Notes under the pieces: model-generated | Database searches by the model: none | The model's input: only the letters and a program-made list of their open reading frames with translations | Told to the model about the DNA's origin: nothing | Assembly: GCA_000697475.1 (NCBI GenBank) | Contig: JNEU01000330.1 | Location: 1 to 64,000 of the forward strand | Direction: 5' to 3' | Length of the DNA: 64,000 nt | DNA from: Lichtheimia corymbifera B2541 | Taxonomy: Eukaryota > Mucoromycota > Mucoromycetes > Mucorales > Lichtheimiaceae | Position numbers and translations under genes: made by a program | Shown here: piece by piece, positions 12,486 to 23,066 of the stretch | Numbering within the stretch: position 1 is the stretch's first letter | How the letters are laid out: the number at the start of each line of letters is the position of its first letter

Positions 12486-13373
12486 TTAGGCGATGACACA
12501 GCCGTTCTTTTCCTCCGAGGGTGGATTGTTGGCCTTTTCAATCTCTGCAATCAGCAGATCAAAGATCTTGGCTATAATAAAGATCGATGTGAATAATCAT
12601 CATTCAATGACGATCGACATGGGATCCATTACTTACCAACATTCTCGTTATGTTTGGCCGATGTTTCAATGGTTGGACATGACCACTTTTCTGCCATTTC
12701 TTTGCCTTCTTGTTGAGAAATTTGTCTACAATGCATCATGAGCCCTACTAAACTCTGATTCCCTCATCATTTCTCTCCTACTACCTTTGAATATTCAAAT
12801 CACTCTTGTTGCCGACAATCACACACGGAACGTTGTCAAGACCAGTGAAATCCAGAATCTTATCACGAATGACTTGGATCATGTCAAGGCTGGAACGAGA
12901 AGCGATCGAGTAAACTAGTACATATCCGTGTACACTGGAAGCGTGATGTTGAGACAAAATCGAGTATTCATCCTAAGAAGCAACATGTTGGTATACGCAT
13001 GTAACATCCCTCGTCTCCATGTTATTGATAGATGTATCATACCTGGCCTGCTGTATCCATGATCTCCACAACATATTCTACACACAGAAAAAGAAACGTC
13101 AGGGTCCCATCCAAAAGGATATCACAATGATTGTAATAGCTACCTTGTCCTCTATACTTGATGCTCTTTGTAAAGGTGTTTTCAATAGTTGGATAATAGC
13201 TGTCGACAAAGTGATTCTCGCAGAATTGAATGACCAGTGAGGATTTGCCTATGTGAGACTTGAGTTTCAGAAGTTGTTCGTTTCAAAGTGGAGACCAGCC
13301 ATTTACCAACAGCTCGTGCGCCAAGCACTGCAATGCGTCTTTGTCGAGTAGCCTGGTTAGAGGAAGAGGACAT
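12486..13373 (-). CDS. rhb1: Rheb-type small GTPase
   Basis: Six exons give about 189 aa. The spliced protein contains every Ras G box. The P-loop is GARAVGKSS, with the Arg that marks Rheb in place of Ras Gly12. The effector region is VDSYYPTIENTFTK, nearly identical to Rheb. Also present are DTAGQDEYSI (G3), NKSD (G4) and ETSAK (G5). The C-terminus is NGCVIA, a CaaX box for farnesylation and membrane attachment. Rheb GTPases activate TOR complex 1, and in fungi they also affect arginine/lysine uptake. Introns are 50-90 nt with good splice signals, for example gtaaat at about 13304 within the P-loop. The start is the first ATG, at 13373. The gene lies downstream of the phosphatase gene on the same strand. 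Confidence 0.95.
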
Positions 13374-13714
13374 TTTGTATAACCGATGAGAGAGAGAAAA
13401 GAGAGAGCGGGAAAGAAAGTTGGGTCTTTTTTTGGATTCTTGCCAAGGTGGAGAGTTTTTTGTATGCAAGCCAACGTCATGGCCAATTGAATGTACGCTT
13501 TTAAACCTTAGTGTGTGATTTTATTCAAAGCGCCAAACCAACGGATGGCATGAAATGGTAGTGAAGGGGCTAGACCGTTTCAATGAAAAGCAAAACTTTT
13601 TTTATGTCAATGATGTGGAATGATAAATGGTTGTGTGTGTGTGTGTGTGCTTGTGTGAGCGTGAGTGTGTGTTGTGTGCTATGTGTTGATTGCAGGGAAG
13701 ATATAACTTTTTTT
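13374..13714. promoter_or_regulatory. Rheb promoter / phosphatase 3' flank
   Basis: This 341-bp gap between two minus-strand genes contains a GT-dinucleotide run at 13632-13649 continued by imperfect GT/GA repeats to about 13680. No clear TATA box. Confidence 0.4.
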
Positions 13715-16495
13715 TCAACTGGAATAGCCAAGGATATACCAAAGGATAGCTTCATAACAAAAGACAAATTGACGTAGAGTTTGTACCATGCTGACACGTT
13801 GTTCTCTAAACTTGGCTACGGTTTGATACATGATATCCACATGGCCTTGTTGTTCACTCTCACTGATCCTGGATCCACCCTCTCTTCTCAAACGATGAAT
13901 GACCGTATCAATGGCACAAAAAGCACCAGCTCGACCACACCCTGCAGAGCAGTGGACAATCATGGGACCACATGGTGACCCTTCCTTCTCCCATTGCGTT
14001 TGGATTTCATCCGCTAACTTTACCACCGCCAGGGTGCCCGTGGGATCATCTGGTACACCGAAATCCATCCATCCCATGTAATGGATTTGTTGCACTGTGC
14101 GACTGCTACCATCTTGCCGCTCAAGCTTGAATTCTCGAATATGCGTCTTCTCTTCCGGTACAGCGTCAGGTAAAGAGGATGCTTCGTGTATTCTTTGAGA
14201 TACAAGAGTCACTTTGATGGGCCCATATTGCGTAGGCTCGTTCATGTTGGAGGGCCAATAACGATGGCATTTGATCTAAATCATACATGTATCATGTTAT
14301 GATTGCAGGTCATTGTCATGATGGAGATAGATGCACACTTACCCTATTCATTTCTTCTTCCTTGGTCAACATGACAATGACACGCGTCTCTTGTTCCCAC
14401 ACTACGGTCCAAAAGTCACCAAATGTTGCTGGTAGAGGTCCTTGAGTCGAGATATAGCGTCGATATTGTCGTCCACTGGTTGACTTTTTACGCTGTTCAT
14501 CGAGGCATTGTAGCTTGGGGACAAGGTCATCAACAGGGTCATTGGGTGATGCAATCGATGCTGGGTCACAGTCGACGTATTCAATATAACTAGCGTTGAT
14601 ATAGCCTGTTGATCCAGATGGGCATTGCTGCAATTTGACACGAGTATATTCTAATGTAGATAGTTAATACAATAAAAGCATACGAGGTTATCGTTGTTGT
14701 TGTTACATACCAAATGGCCAAATATTGGTGTATCGATTCAATGCTCCCATCTCAATACCGGATACAATACTCAATGGATGCTCTGACAAATCACTGGTGG
14801 ATCGCGAATGATGTGCCATCAAATTTTGCAATCGTCGTTGCTCTGTGCGTTCAATGACCTATCAACACACACCCCATGTCTATGTCAATAATGACTGACT
14901 GATAGGATTACACACAACAACACCACTTACTTCATATAACTCTGCCAAGCGTCGTGGACCCTCATTATCGGCAATCATTTCTCGTAACCATCCTGGGATA
15001 ACATTGGAAGCTGTGACACCCATGCAATCACGTAAATGGTGGTTATCTTCAAGACGACCTGTATCAGGGTCGATTTTGCAATGAGCAGGGAGGCGAATCG
15101 GGAAACGCTCCTTGATGCTCCCATGGCTGAGCTCCATGTTTTGACGAATGTTGGAAAAGAACGGGTTGAAAGCTTGATTCGATAGAGCCATGGTCGGTGC
15201 TGTAAATGGACCTGGTGCACCTGTGGATGCAGAAGGAAGACTACCGAGATGAAGACCAGGTCGTTTTCGACGTGTTGATGATGATGTTGTTGTTGTTGAA
15301 TTGTTGGTATTGGATGATGATGATGCTGAAGGATGTTGTTTGTTGGCGTATGCGATGGAAGGAGATTGTAAATTGGTCGTGGATGTCATCGATGAAGGAA
15401 AGTGATCATTGTTGGCAGATCGTGGTTGAACGGGTGACGAGGTACAACGATTGGGATACTTTTCTTGGAAAGCATTGATACCACCTAAGAATCAATAGCA
15501 GCAGCATAAGAATCGCGTATTCTTTCATGACACATCTTCCCCTGTACACCCCCTTTTTTCCGTTTTGGATCAATCGCCCGTTCGGACCTCTTAACCACCC
15601 CTTCTTCTCATACAAAAGGGGGTAAAAGAAGCGAGAGATAGAACAGCTTACCTTTTAAGAAACCCATGTTGCCATTGTAACCGGCCTGATGGAACTTGAC
15701 AAAGAGGTATCCAAGTGCACTCTCGGGAGGCAAGGTGTCGGATGATTGGTCGTACAAGACAATGTTTGCAAACTTTGGCCATTCCTTCCATAAAGTACGC
15801 TGACTTTCAGAAACAATGACGTCGGATATCTTGTCGAGGGTGAATGATGGGCGTTTGAGTATAGTGTTGGGTATCGACACATTAAGAGCGTCTTGGATAT
15901 GAAGCTGGGAATAATGTACAAATGAGCGAATGTCAATGAGTAAAAGTTGTTGTCGACTGTTCAACAGCTGATCCAGTTGGTCGTGGGTGAATTCTTTGAC
16001 ACGAGCAATGACATTGGCGGGGAGAGTGGGTTGCTGGGATGTCGACGATTGTTGTTGTTGTTGTTGCAGAAAACCACCGGGAGATAAAGCACCGCTTGCA
16101 GAATTGATATTGTTCCTGCGACGAGCAGCGAGACTACCCATAGACAACGTCATAGGTGAAGATGGAGCAGGAGGTTGTTGCATAGCCAATGGTGTCGATG
16201 GTTGTTGTTGTTGCAATGCATGATAGTTGGGTGGAGTGGTTTTCTTTTCCTCGTCAGTGCTAAATGGGCTTGTGGTGTGGTTGAAACGGTTTTGGATGGC
16301 ATTATAAAAGTCCTGGTGTTGCAGTAACGGTGATCGAGGAGCTGTGAAATAAGGCGTTGGATCAACTATAGCTGGTGAAGGTGTCTTTTCACCGAGTTCG
16401 ATGGAGGATGGTATAGCAAAATATGAATCGTTTCCACCAGAGGGAGATTGATGATGCAGTGCTCCATTTGGGGTGGTGCTAGAGCATTCAATCAT
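13715..16495 (-). CDS. Rhodanese-like plus protein tyrosine phosphatase (MAPK-type)
   Basis: Five exons (16495-15652, 15484-14931, 14858-14711, 14650-14343, 14275-13715) encode 804 aa. A Gln/Pro/Ser-rich N-terminus leads into a rhodanese/Cdc25-like domain (about residues 170-295), with [17 protein letters not shown] at its start. The expected Cys position reads VLYDQ, so that domain is probably a non-catalytic docking module. A low-complexity linker follows, then a classical tyrosine phosphatase domain (about 400-800) with [28 protein letters not shown] and the loop [11 protein letters not shown] (Cys about 727). This architecture matches yeast Ptp2/Ptp3 and fission yeast Pyp1/Pyp2, which dephosphorylate Hog1/Sty1-type MAP kinases. 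Two oddities: the residue after the loop Arg is Ala instead of Ser/Thr, and the WPD loop reads WMD. Confidence 0.9.
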
Positions 16496-17010
16496 AGTAG
16501 TAATAGCAATAGTTACTCTCACCCAAAAAAGGAGAACAACAACAACAAGAGAAGGGAGAGAGAGAAAAAGAGATGAAATGGATGGATCGTGGGTTAGGAT
16601 GGGGCTATAAAAAAAGGTTTGACCCCTTCTCTCTTTCTCTCTCACTCTTTTATGGAACGCGTCACGGTTGTTCTCGACCGGTGCAACTCTTCTGCTGGTG
16701 GCGGGGAAGGGATCATGTGCAACTGAAACATTCGCAATGGCCATCCCTCGTGTGCTACTTTTTTCTGCATGACATGTCAATGCTTATTGCCCTTCCCTTT
16801 TTTTTTACACCCCTTCCTCTTTTTTCCTCTCTCTCTCCCTTTGCCACTTGTTTCGTATTTTACAAACAAATATACATACATCAACTTGGTATGTTTGTTG
16901 TTGTCTGTGCATCTTGTAGATTGGTTGCTGATCTTCTATTTCTATACGCTTTCCTTGTCCCATCATCTTGAATGTTGTGTGACATTGTACAGGTGGTGGT
17001 GGCATCAAAC
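16496..17010. promoter_or_regulatory. Shared promoter of phosphatase and MedA-like genes
   Basis: These 515 bp separate two divergent starts. A plus-strand TATAAAAAAA lies at 16606-16615. The tract near 16860-16992 has a gtatgt-like donor (about 16888) and a pyrimidine-rich acceptor ending in gtacag at 16992, so the MedA-like gene may have a 5'-UTR intron. C/T-rich blocks at 16617-16650 and 16795-16845 are typical of fungal promoters. Confidence 0.4.
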
Positions 17011-18843
17011 ATGGAAGAATCCCATCATGCATCATCGTCATCCAGTCGTGATCAAAGAAATCCTTCTTCATATGCATGGAGACATCATCATCATCCCAAC
17101 AGCGACAGGAACAGCCAACCGGGATATGGACAAGAAGTGAAACATATAACGCAATATGCAAGTCATCAGTCTCATCGAGTCGCCGATTCAACAACAACGC
17201 CACTGATGGGTACCTTGCTACCTCCTCGTGGTTTGCCAGGCATGAGAGTCTTTGTTTACCTACCAATCTCTTTTCTTCAACATGGTCGACACTTTAAACT
17301 TGGATTCAATCGTACACTGGTGGATACGCAATTGACGTATGCTGGTGATGTAGTCACCCTGACGGCTTGCGTCCCATATCGCGAGGGTACACAAGCTCAA
17401 AACAACATCGTTCACGTGACTCTTTGCTTGGTTGATGGCCAAGATGTGCGTAATCAATGGGATCTTGGCGAATTTGTCTACGAGCAGCAGCCATATGTCT
17501 ATAGCGAACCATGGTCTACTCATCCAATCTATCCTCTTGCTGCAAGCCAAAAAGGTAAATCATCATCATCATGTATGAATGTGCTATCGTCTTACTTATC
17601 ACCTATCCCGTGATGTGTATGACATAGGATCATCGGTGTCACATTCATGCAGCAACAACAATAGCGCATCTACAAGTGCGGTCGTGCATGGAACTCAAGC
17701 AACCAGTGGTGGTGGGGATTCCACAACTTTGGGTTCTGGTCTAGTATCTCCGTTACATGCGACTACTACCATGCACGATGATAAAGGTGAGCACATTAAT
17801 GATGAATTTATTCTTGCCCCATGCACTGAATAACGTTGCACACGTATATTTTAATCCTAGGATCATCTAGTAATAGCATCTTGCCCTTCCGCCCACAATT
17901 CAGGGTCGAGCCCCATCGAGTTGTAGCACCAACAGAGGTCTTGCATCAACACCCACCACCACAACAACCCTCTCGTCAAACCAGCAAAAGAAGCAAAAGA
18001 AGACCAGAAACCAACATCAATACTACAGCATCAGGACGAGAGAGAGAAACATCCATTATTCCACCCGCTGTCCCCTATGAGTTTTATATGTCGTTGCCGT
18101 TGACGGTGGGCTTCGAGATGCTTGACGACTTTGAAGACATTCTGAAAAATTGGTCTGAAAAAGAAATCCAAGAATCACGACGAGTCGTTTCGTTTTCGCG
18201 AGTGAACAGTGTTGCTGATATAAGGCAACAACAAGAGCGACGTATCCGTGACGCTAATAACCATGTTGTGGTATACTGCAAATGTGCACCTGCGGATATA
18301 CAATTTCCACTCATCACCAACGAGGTTGGCGACATGCAGAGAGACGGAGCACTCGTATCATGCATTGCTTGGAAAGGGGAGCACTATGTGACATCAGTAG
18401 ATGTGATCAAGATTCTTGAAGAAATGCTCAACAAGTCATTCTCCGTGCAATCCAAAAACCGGGTTCGCCGTAATCTGGAAGGTTTCAAGCCTATCACAGC
18501 TAGCAAGCACAAACCTGAGACCGTTAGCTTGTTCAAGCTTATCATGGGATTCAATCATCCGCGACCTCGAAATATTGAAAAGGACATCAAGGTCTTTTAT
18601 TGGCGCTCACTTCCTGTTGCATTGAACAAGGTTATTGACAAGTACTTTTTGGAATCACTCTCCACCCGCATTGCGCCCAATAATGCATCCAATCACGATC
18701 GTCCCTTGTTGAGAACATTATCTTTTCCAACGACATCGCGTGCGAAAACGACTATTTCCTCCACACAACATCCTCGTGCATCTTCATCACTTGATGGTAA
18801 CAAGAAGGATACCAAATTCAAAGACACACCACCACCTCAATAA
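17011..18843 (+). CDS. MedA/DUF7082-family developmental regulator
   Basis: Three exons (17011-17554, 17628-17786, 17861-18843) encode 561 aa starting MEESHHASSSSSRDQ. The N-terminus is His/Ser-rich. An immunoglobulin-like or transcription-factor-like region follows (about 65-175, GMRVFVYLPISF...). The C-terminal conserved domain spans about 310-500, with FEDILKNWSEKEI, HYVTSVDVIKILE, RVRRNLEGFKPITASK and GFNHPRPRNIEKDIKVFYW. These blocks match the DUF7082 domain of Aspergillus MedA (Medusa), a nuclear regulator of conidiophore development, adhesion and biofilm formation. A basic cluster SKRSKRRP upstream of the domain could be a nuclear localisation signal. No DNA-binding fold is recognised by eye. 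The tail after about 505 is Ser/Thr-rich and disordered. Confidence 0.88.
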
Positions 18844-19120
18844 TCCCACTGAATCCATATCACCACTCTTTGCTACTTTGATAATACCCCATCCCCATTG
18901 CTCATTCTTGCTTGATATATCCTGCTCCCCAATCAATAACGATACTTTTGCGTAATACATGTATAATTAATCACACTCATGGGGCCTGATCTTACTCTAG
19001 TGGTACAATGTTTTCTGTATTCTTGAAATCAGGGTTGGTATTCTTGTGAGTGTGACGTATATAATACAGTTGTTGGGAGACCACGCACAGACTTTTTTGT
19101 TGAATGCCCAATTCATCATC

Positions 19121-20615
19121 CTACTGCTTCTTGGTACCATTGCCATTTTCATCCACGACCACCGAGTCAGCTACATCGGCATAAACATCGAATCGGCGCT
19201 GGTTGTACAAGGGGAAGTTGCTTCGGATAGTCTCGATCTCGGCGGGGTCTAGTTTATCTGTGGGTGAGTCCCTTGATCTCATCATCTCCATTTCCATCAC
19301 TTACCGATATCAGCGTAAACAATAGTTTCCTTTTCTTCGCATGTGGCAATGACATCACCTCTACAATAATAATGGGTTGAGTTTAATTAGCTTTTCATCC
19401 ATCGATCCATCATTCCATCAGCTTACCTTGGGTTCACAATGGTAGAATGGCCCCAGGCATGATAGCTTGCACTCATGTCACGTGCTGGGGAGCAAGCTGC
19501 TACATAGATTTGGTTGTCCACAGCTCTAACACATGCGCGTATAAGAAACAAATGCCACCAACCACTGAGAAAAGAACACTATACCTAGCACGTTGAAGCA
19601 ATTCCCAATGCATACCGCCAGTGGTAAGGTTGAAGGCACCAGGATAAAACATGGCCATAGCACCCTTGCGAGCAGCAACCATAGCCAACTCGGGGAAACT
19701 AGCATAGGGTTGTTAGCTACTGGCATTCCCTGTTGTGGTTTGAATGACTAACCGAATGTCGTAGCAAATAGCAGCACCAATCTTGCCATACTCTGAATAA
19801 AAAAATGATAAGGATGAATGTACATTTTAAAAAATAGATACACTTACTGGTATTGACCACCGTCAAAGAATCACCGGCTGAGAGTGTTTCACTTTCCTAT
19901 AATCCCATTGTCTGCTCAGCCCACATCCATATCCTTGGTAGAACCAAAAGCTTACCTTGAAAGTAATCTTGCCAGGAATATCGATATCAAAAAGATGGAC
20001 CTTACGATGGGTAGCAATCATTTTGCCTGAGATATATATGATCCATCAGCACATGTTGCCACAGCCCAATTCTCATCTTACCTGCTGGATCATAAACGGT
20101 CAATGTGTTGTACAACTTGCCAGTGCTCTCGTCACGTTCAGGAATCGAACCACCAAACAAGTAGATGCCAGCTTCCTAGAATACATCCTGTGATGAGCTT
20201 TTGATAGCAGCTTTATAGTAGGGAGATCGATCCATTACCTTGGCTACACCTGAGAGCATATCAACTGAAGGGCTGGATGACAGAGACTCTGCATATTCGG
20301 GAAAGAAGTTGGTACCATAGGGAGAGTTGAAGCATTCCTACAAAGTGTCGTGTTAGCAACAACAAATGGGAGGAAGGAACAACGAGACAATTTACATACA
20401 GGGAGAACAACGACATTGGCACCATTCTTGGCAGCTTCAAGGACCTTGTCGCGTGCCTTTGCAAGGTTGGCAGCCTTGTCAGGTGAGCCGAGCAGTTGAA
20501 TGAGAGCAAGTTTGAACTTTGATGCAGGAGCAAGAACTGACATTGTACGTGGAAAGAGTCGATGAGGAGTGGTGGGAGTGGTAGATAGAACGGGACGAAG
20601 AAGAGAACGGAGCAT
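19121..20615 (-). CDS. NIT2: Omega-amidase / Nit-family carbon-nitrogen hydrolase
   Basis: About ten short exons give a roughly 300-aa nitrilase-superfamily enzyme. The catalytic triad is visible in order: Glu in the [19 protein letters not shown] N-terminal part (KFKLALIQL... then the general acid motif), Lys in [14 protein letters not shown], and Cys in [33 protein letters not shown] is the Nit2/Nit3 signature. Such enzymes hydrolyse alpha-ketoglutaramate and alpha-ketosuccinamate and repair deaminated glutathione. The ATG at 20615 adds 24 residues, [20 protein letters not shown] and on, which are Arg-rich with no acids and look like a mitochondrial presequence. The second ATG at 20543 ([14 protein letters not shown]) would give a cytosolic form. 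Intron donors are mostly gtaag or gtatg. The gene symbol is assigned by family resemblance. Confidence 0.9.
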
Positions 20616-22196
20616 GATATACCCCACTACAATGGAGCACGGCGGGACTTTTTTTCCCACCTGTATTAATAATACAATGGCAGCGCTGTTGGTACTGCCA
20701 CGCTTCATGCATGGCGTGATCCGCATAGCACTTCAATGCCCCCACTACTTTAAAACATTATCTTGATTGGTCGTGGTAATAAAAGATACAACTTTTGCCA
20801 GTAATTGGCTGCACCGCATATCCGTTCATCGTATGTGCATGGCATTAATCAATTTTATTTGGTGCAGAGGAAAAAGAAGTAGCTTGTATATATTGGCGGT
20901 ATACTATAAATCGGGTATAGATGGGAGGATAGGGCTCATACATATGAATACGGTTGTCACTGGTGTATGATAATGTCAGATGACGTCCCATAGCCTTCGG
21001 AAAATCTCTGTGGGTATGGCACAATGGCTACAATTTGCGGCTTCATCCACAATATCAACGCCATCACCATACCACAGGATAGACTTGTGCTTTGAGAGGA
21101 ATTGCACCGTTTTCCGAAGCGTTCTTCAAGCTGTGCTTCGTGACGGACGTAAAGAATGTGTCAGGGCTTAATTCTCGTTTTGGTGTTGCTTGTACGCAAG
21201 CAGGAGAGCTAGTCTTGATTTGATTTCCCAGGGCGACGCTGGTAACATCATGTCGCCCATATAATGTGCGATATATGCGGAATTGAACCGCTTTGCTGCG
21301 ATCATGTATCCGACCGAGCCTATGTCACCACAGGTTGGTTTGATTCCATAACACATACTCTATTACACCGTGCCTTCACCTATCCAGCCCATGTCAAGCA
21401 CAAATAAATCCTTGTCTTCAGCGACTGGCATTCTTTCAAACGCTCGTAGAATTGTATCCTTGGTGCGGATGGTTGTTGGTGACCTAAATTTGGTGATACT
21501 CTCTCTGAGGATCCCAGTTCAATTGCCATTTTGCTTATGATGAGGTCTATCTTGTGCCTAATCACACTTTGCTTTTGCTCGCTATCGTCGCATATGCCGA
21601 TGTTGTACTGCCTGGAAGCCTTTGTCGCTTTGCTGCAAGTCTCACCGCTAATTTTTATATCATTAACACGATCAAGGAGCATAAAGTGCTGCATTTAGCA
21701 TGCTTATGAAGTGACTTACTCTTCCACTTCATAGCTGGTGTTGCGAAAGATGATATCCAGCACCAACGCTCGTAGAATTGTCTTATTCGTACATACGTGC
21801 GTTCTTGATCTGCTGTTGCTGGCATAGGTTTGGTGCTGCGCATGTACTTTTGTCACCTACAAAGGAGTCTCAATTTCCCATTAGATTGAGAGAGAGATTG
21901 CTTTTTGCCTAAAATATACCTACCACGAAGGATCCATCAAGGAACACAGCCAAAAGCCATTAGGCAACAATGAGCATACCAAGTGGTAAAGCAACGAAGT
22001 GAGCTACATCATAGATGAATGTATGAGTAGTACCCTTATTTTTTGAATCATATAAAGGCTATCCTTGAGACTTACCAAATGCCATTGATAATGATACGAA
22101 TACAAGCAGAAAGGAAGGGACTATGATAGTGTTGGTGACAACAGCCTTGTTTATATGTGAGCAGGCGTGGGAATTGTGGTCATGATTAATCGAACT

Positions 22197-22275
22197 GATA
22201 AAGTGGTCAAGCATTTTGGAGTAGTTGAGTCGAAGTGATAGAAAATCGGCAATTGATAAATCCACCTGCGACCTA
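22197..22275. repeat. Dispersed degenerate repeat, copy A
   Basis: Shares aagtggtcaagca, gtcgaagtga and aaatccacctgcg in the same order and spacing with 29341-29420, with scattered substitutions between. A related piece (gtacttttgtcacctac) lies in opposite orientation at about 21844-21860. Confidence 0.55.
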
Positions 22276-22901
22276 AAAGGAGACTATGCCATAAGTATGT
22301 TTAAGGATCAAATGGTACCATCATCGTCGAAATCACACCAATGATATAGCATTGGCTTGTCAAGTGATGGACCTAGGTACCTAAGCTAATGCTTACATTT
22401 GTTGCTTCTCTTTTGGTGTTGAACATGCTAGCTCAATGGATCGTCTAGACACACATCAACAATGAAGGATCAACAACAATGACAACCCCCCAACAATGTA
22501 GGTGCGGGGATTTTGCTTGCATATCATCTTTCACCACCAGGATCGCCATTGGTCTTTTTCCTTTTACCCCCTTAACTTTTCGGTTGAGAAACAAGATACC
22601 AGTTTTTCCGTCCTCTTGCATATCTCCACACCCCCACATGTACATTACAAACCATAATAGGGAGTTGTATTTTAGAACAAAAAAGGCAAGAATATGACAT
22701 GTGCGTGCTTCCATTTGTGCATTTGCTGATCAAATCAAAAGTAAGTAGTATTATTTAGGAAAGAGAAAGGTAGTTGTCGGTGCAGAAGGCTTTACATATA
22801 CAAAAAAAGGAAATCAAAGGTCGGCTGGATACATATTCAAAAGAGAAGGAGTATAGTACAATGGGTTGATGATGATGTTGCGCAACATATGTATAGTAGG
22901 T

Positions 22902-22908
22902 ATGTGTG

Positions 22909-22939
<31 letters not shown>
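22902..22939. repeat. (TG)n microsatellite
   Basis: About nineteen TG units with a single interrupting C, in the 3' flank of the kinase gene. Confidence 0.9.
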
Positions 22940-23066
22940 ATATGCGTGTGTTTGTGTGGCAATCTTGCTCTCTGGGGATTATAGAAATGTCATAAAAGAA
23001 ACATGGAAGCGGAAAAAAAGAAACCATATACAAGAAGAAGAGGATGATTAAAACAGAGAAAGAGAC

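Larger units (their letters stand above)
20616..23066. other. Gene-poor region with decayed repeats
   Basis: Between the nitrilase start and the kinase stop no intact gene is seen. Fragmentary minus-strand frames at 21168-21356, 21380-21694 and 21655-21843 have gene-like composition but are broken. A 16-bp word (acgctcgtagaattgt) occurs at about 21440 and again at about 21768. A segment at 22197-22275 is a diverged copy of one near 29341-29420. The best explanation is an old, fragmented repeat or pseudogene family. Confidence 0.45.

Noticed and set aside
16496..16780. N-terminal extension of the phosphatase beyond 16495
   Set aside because: The open frame continues upstream but would cover promoter-like CT-rich sequence and adds an implausible Arg-rich hydrophobic head; the ATG at 16495 fits better.
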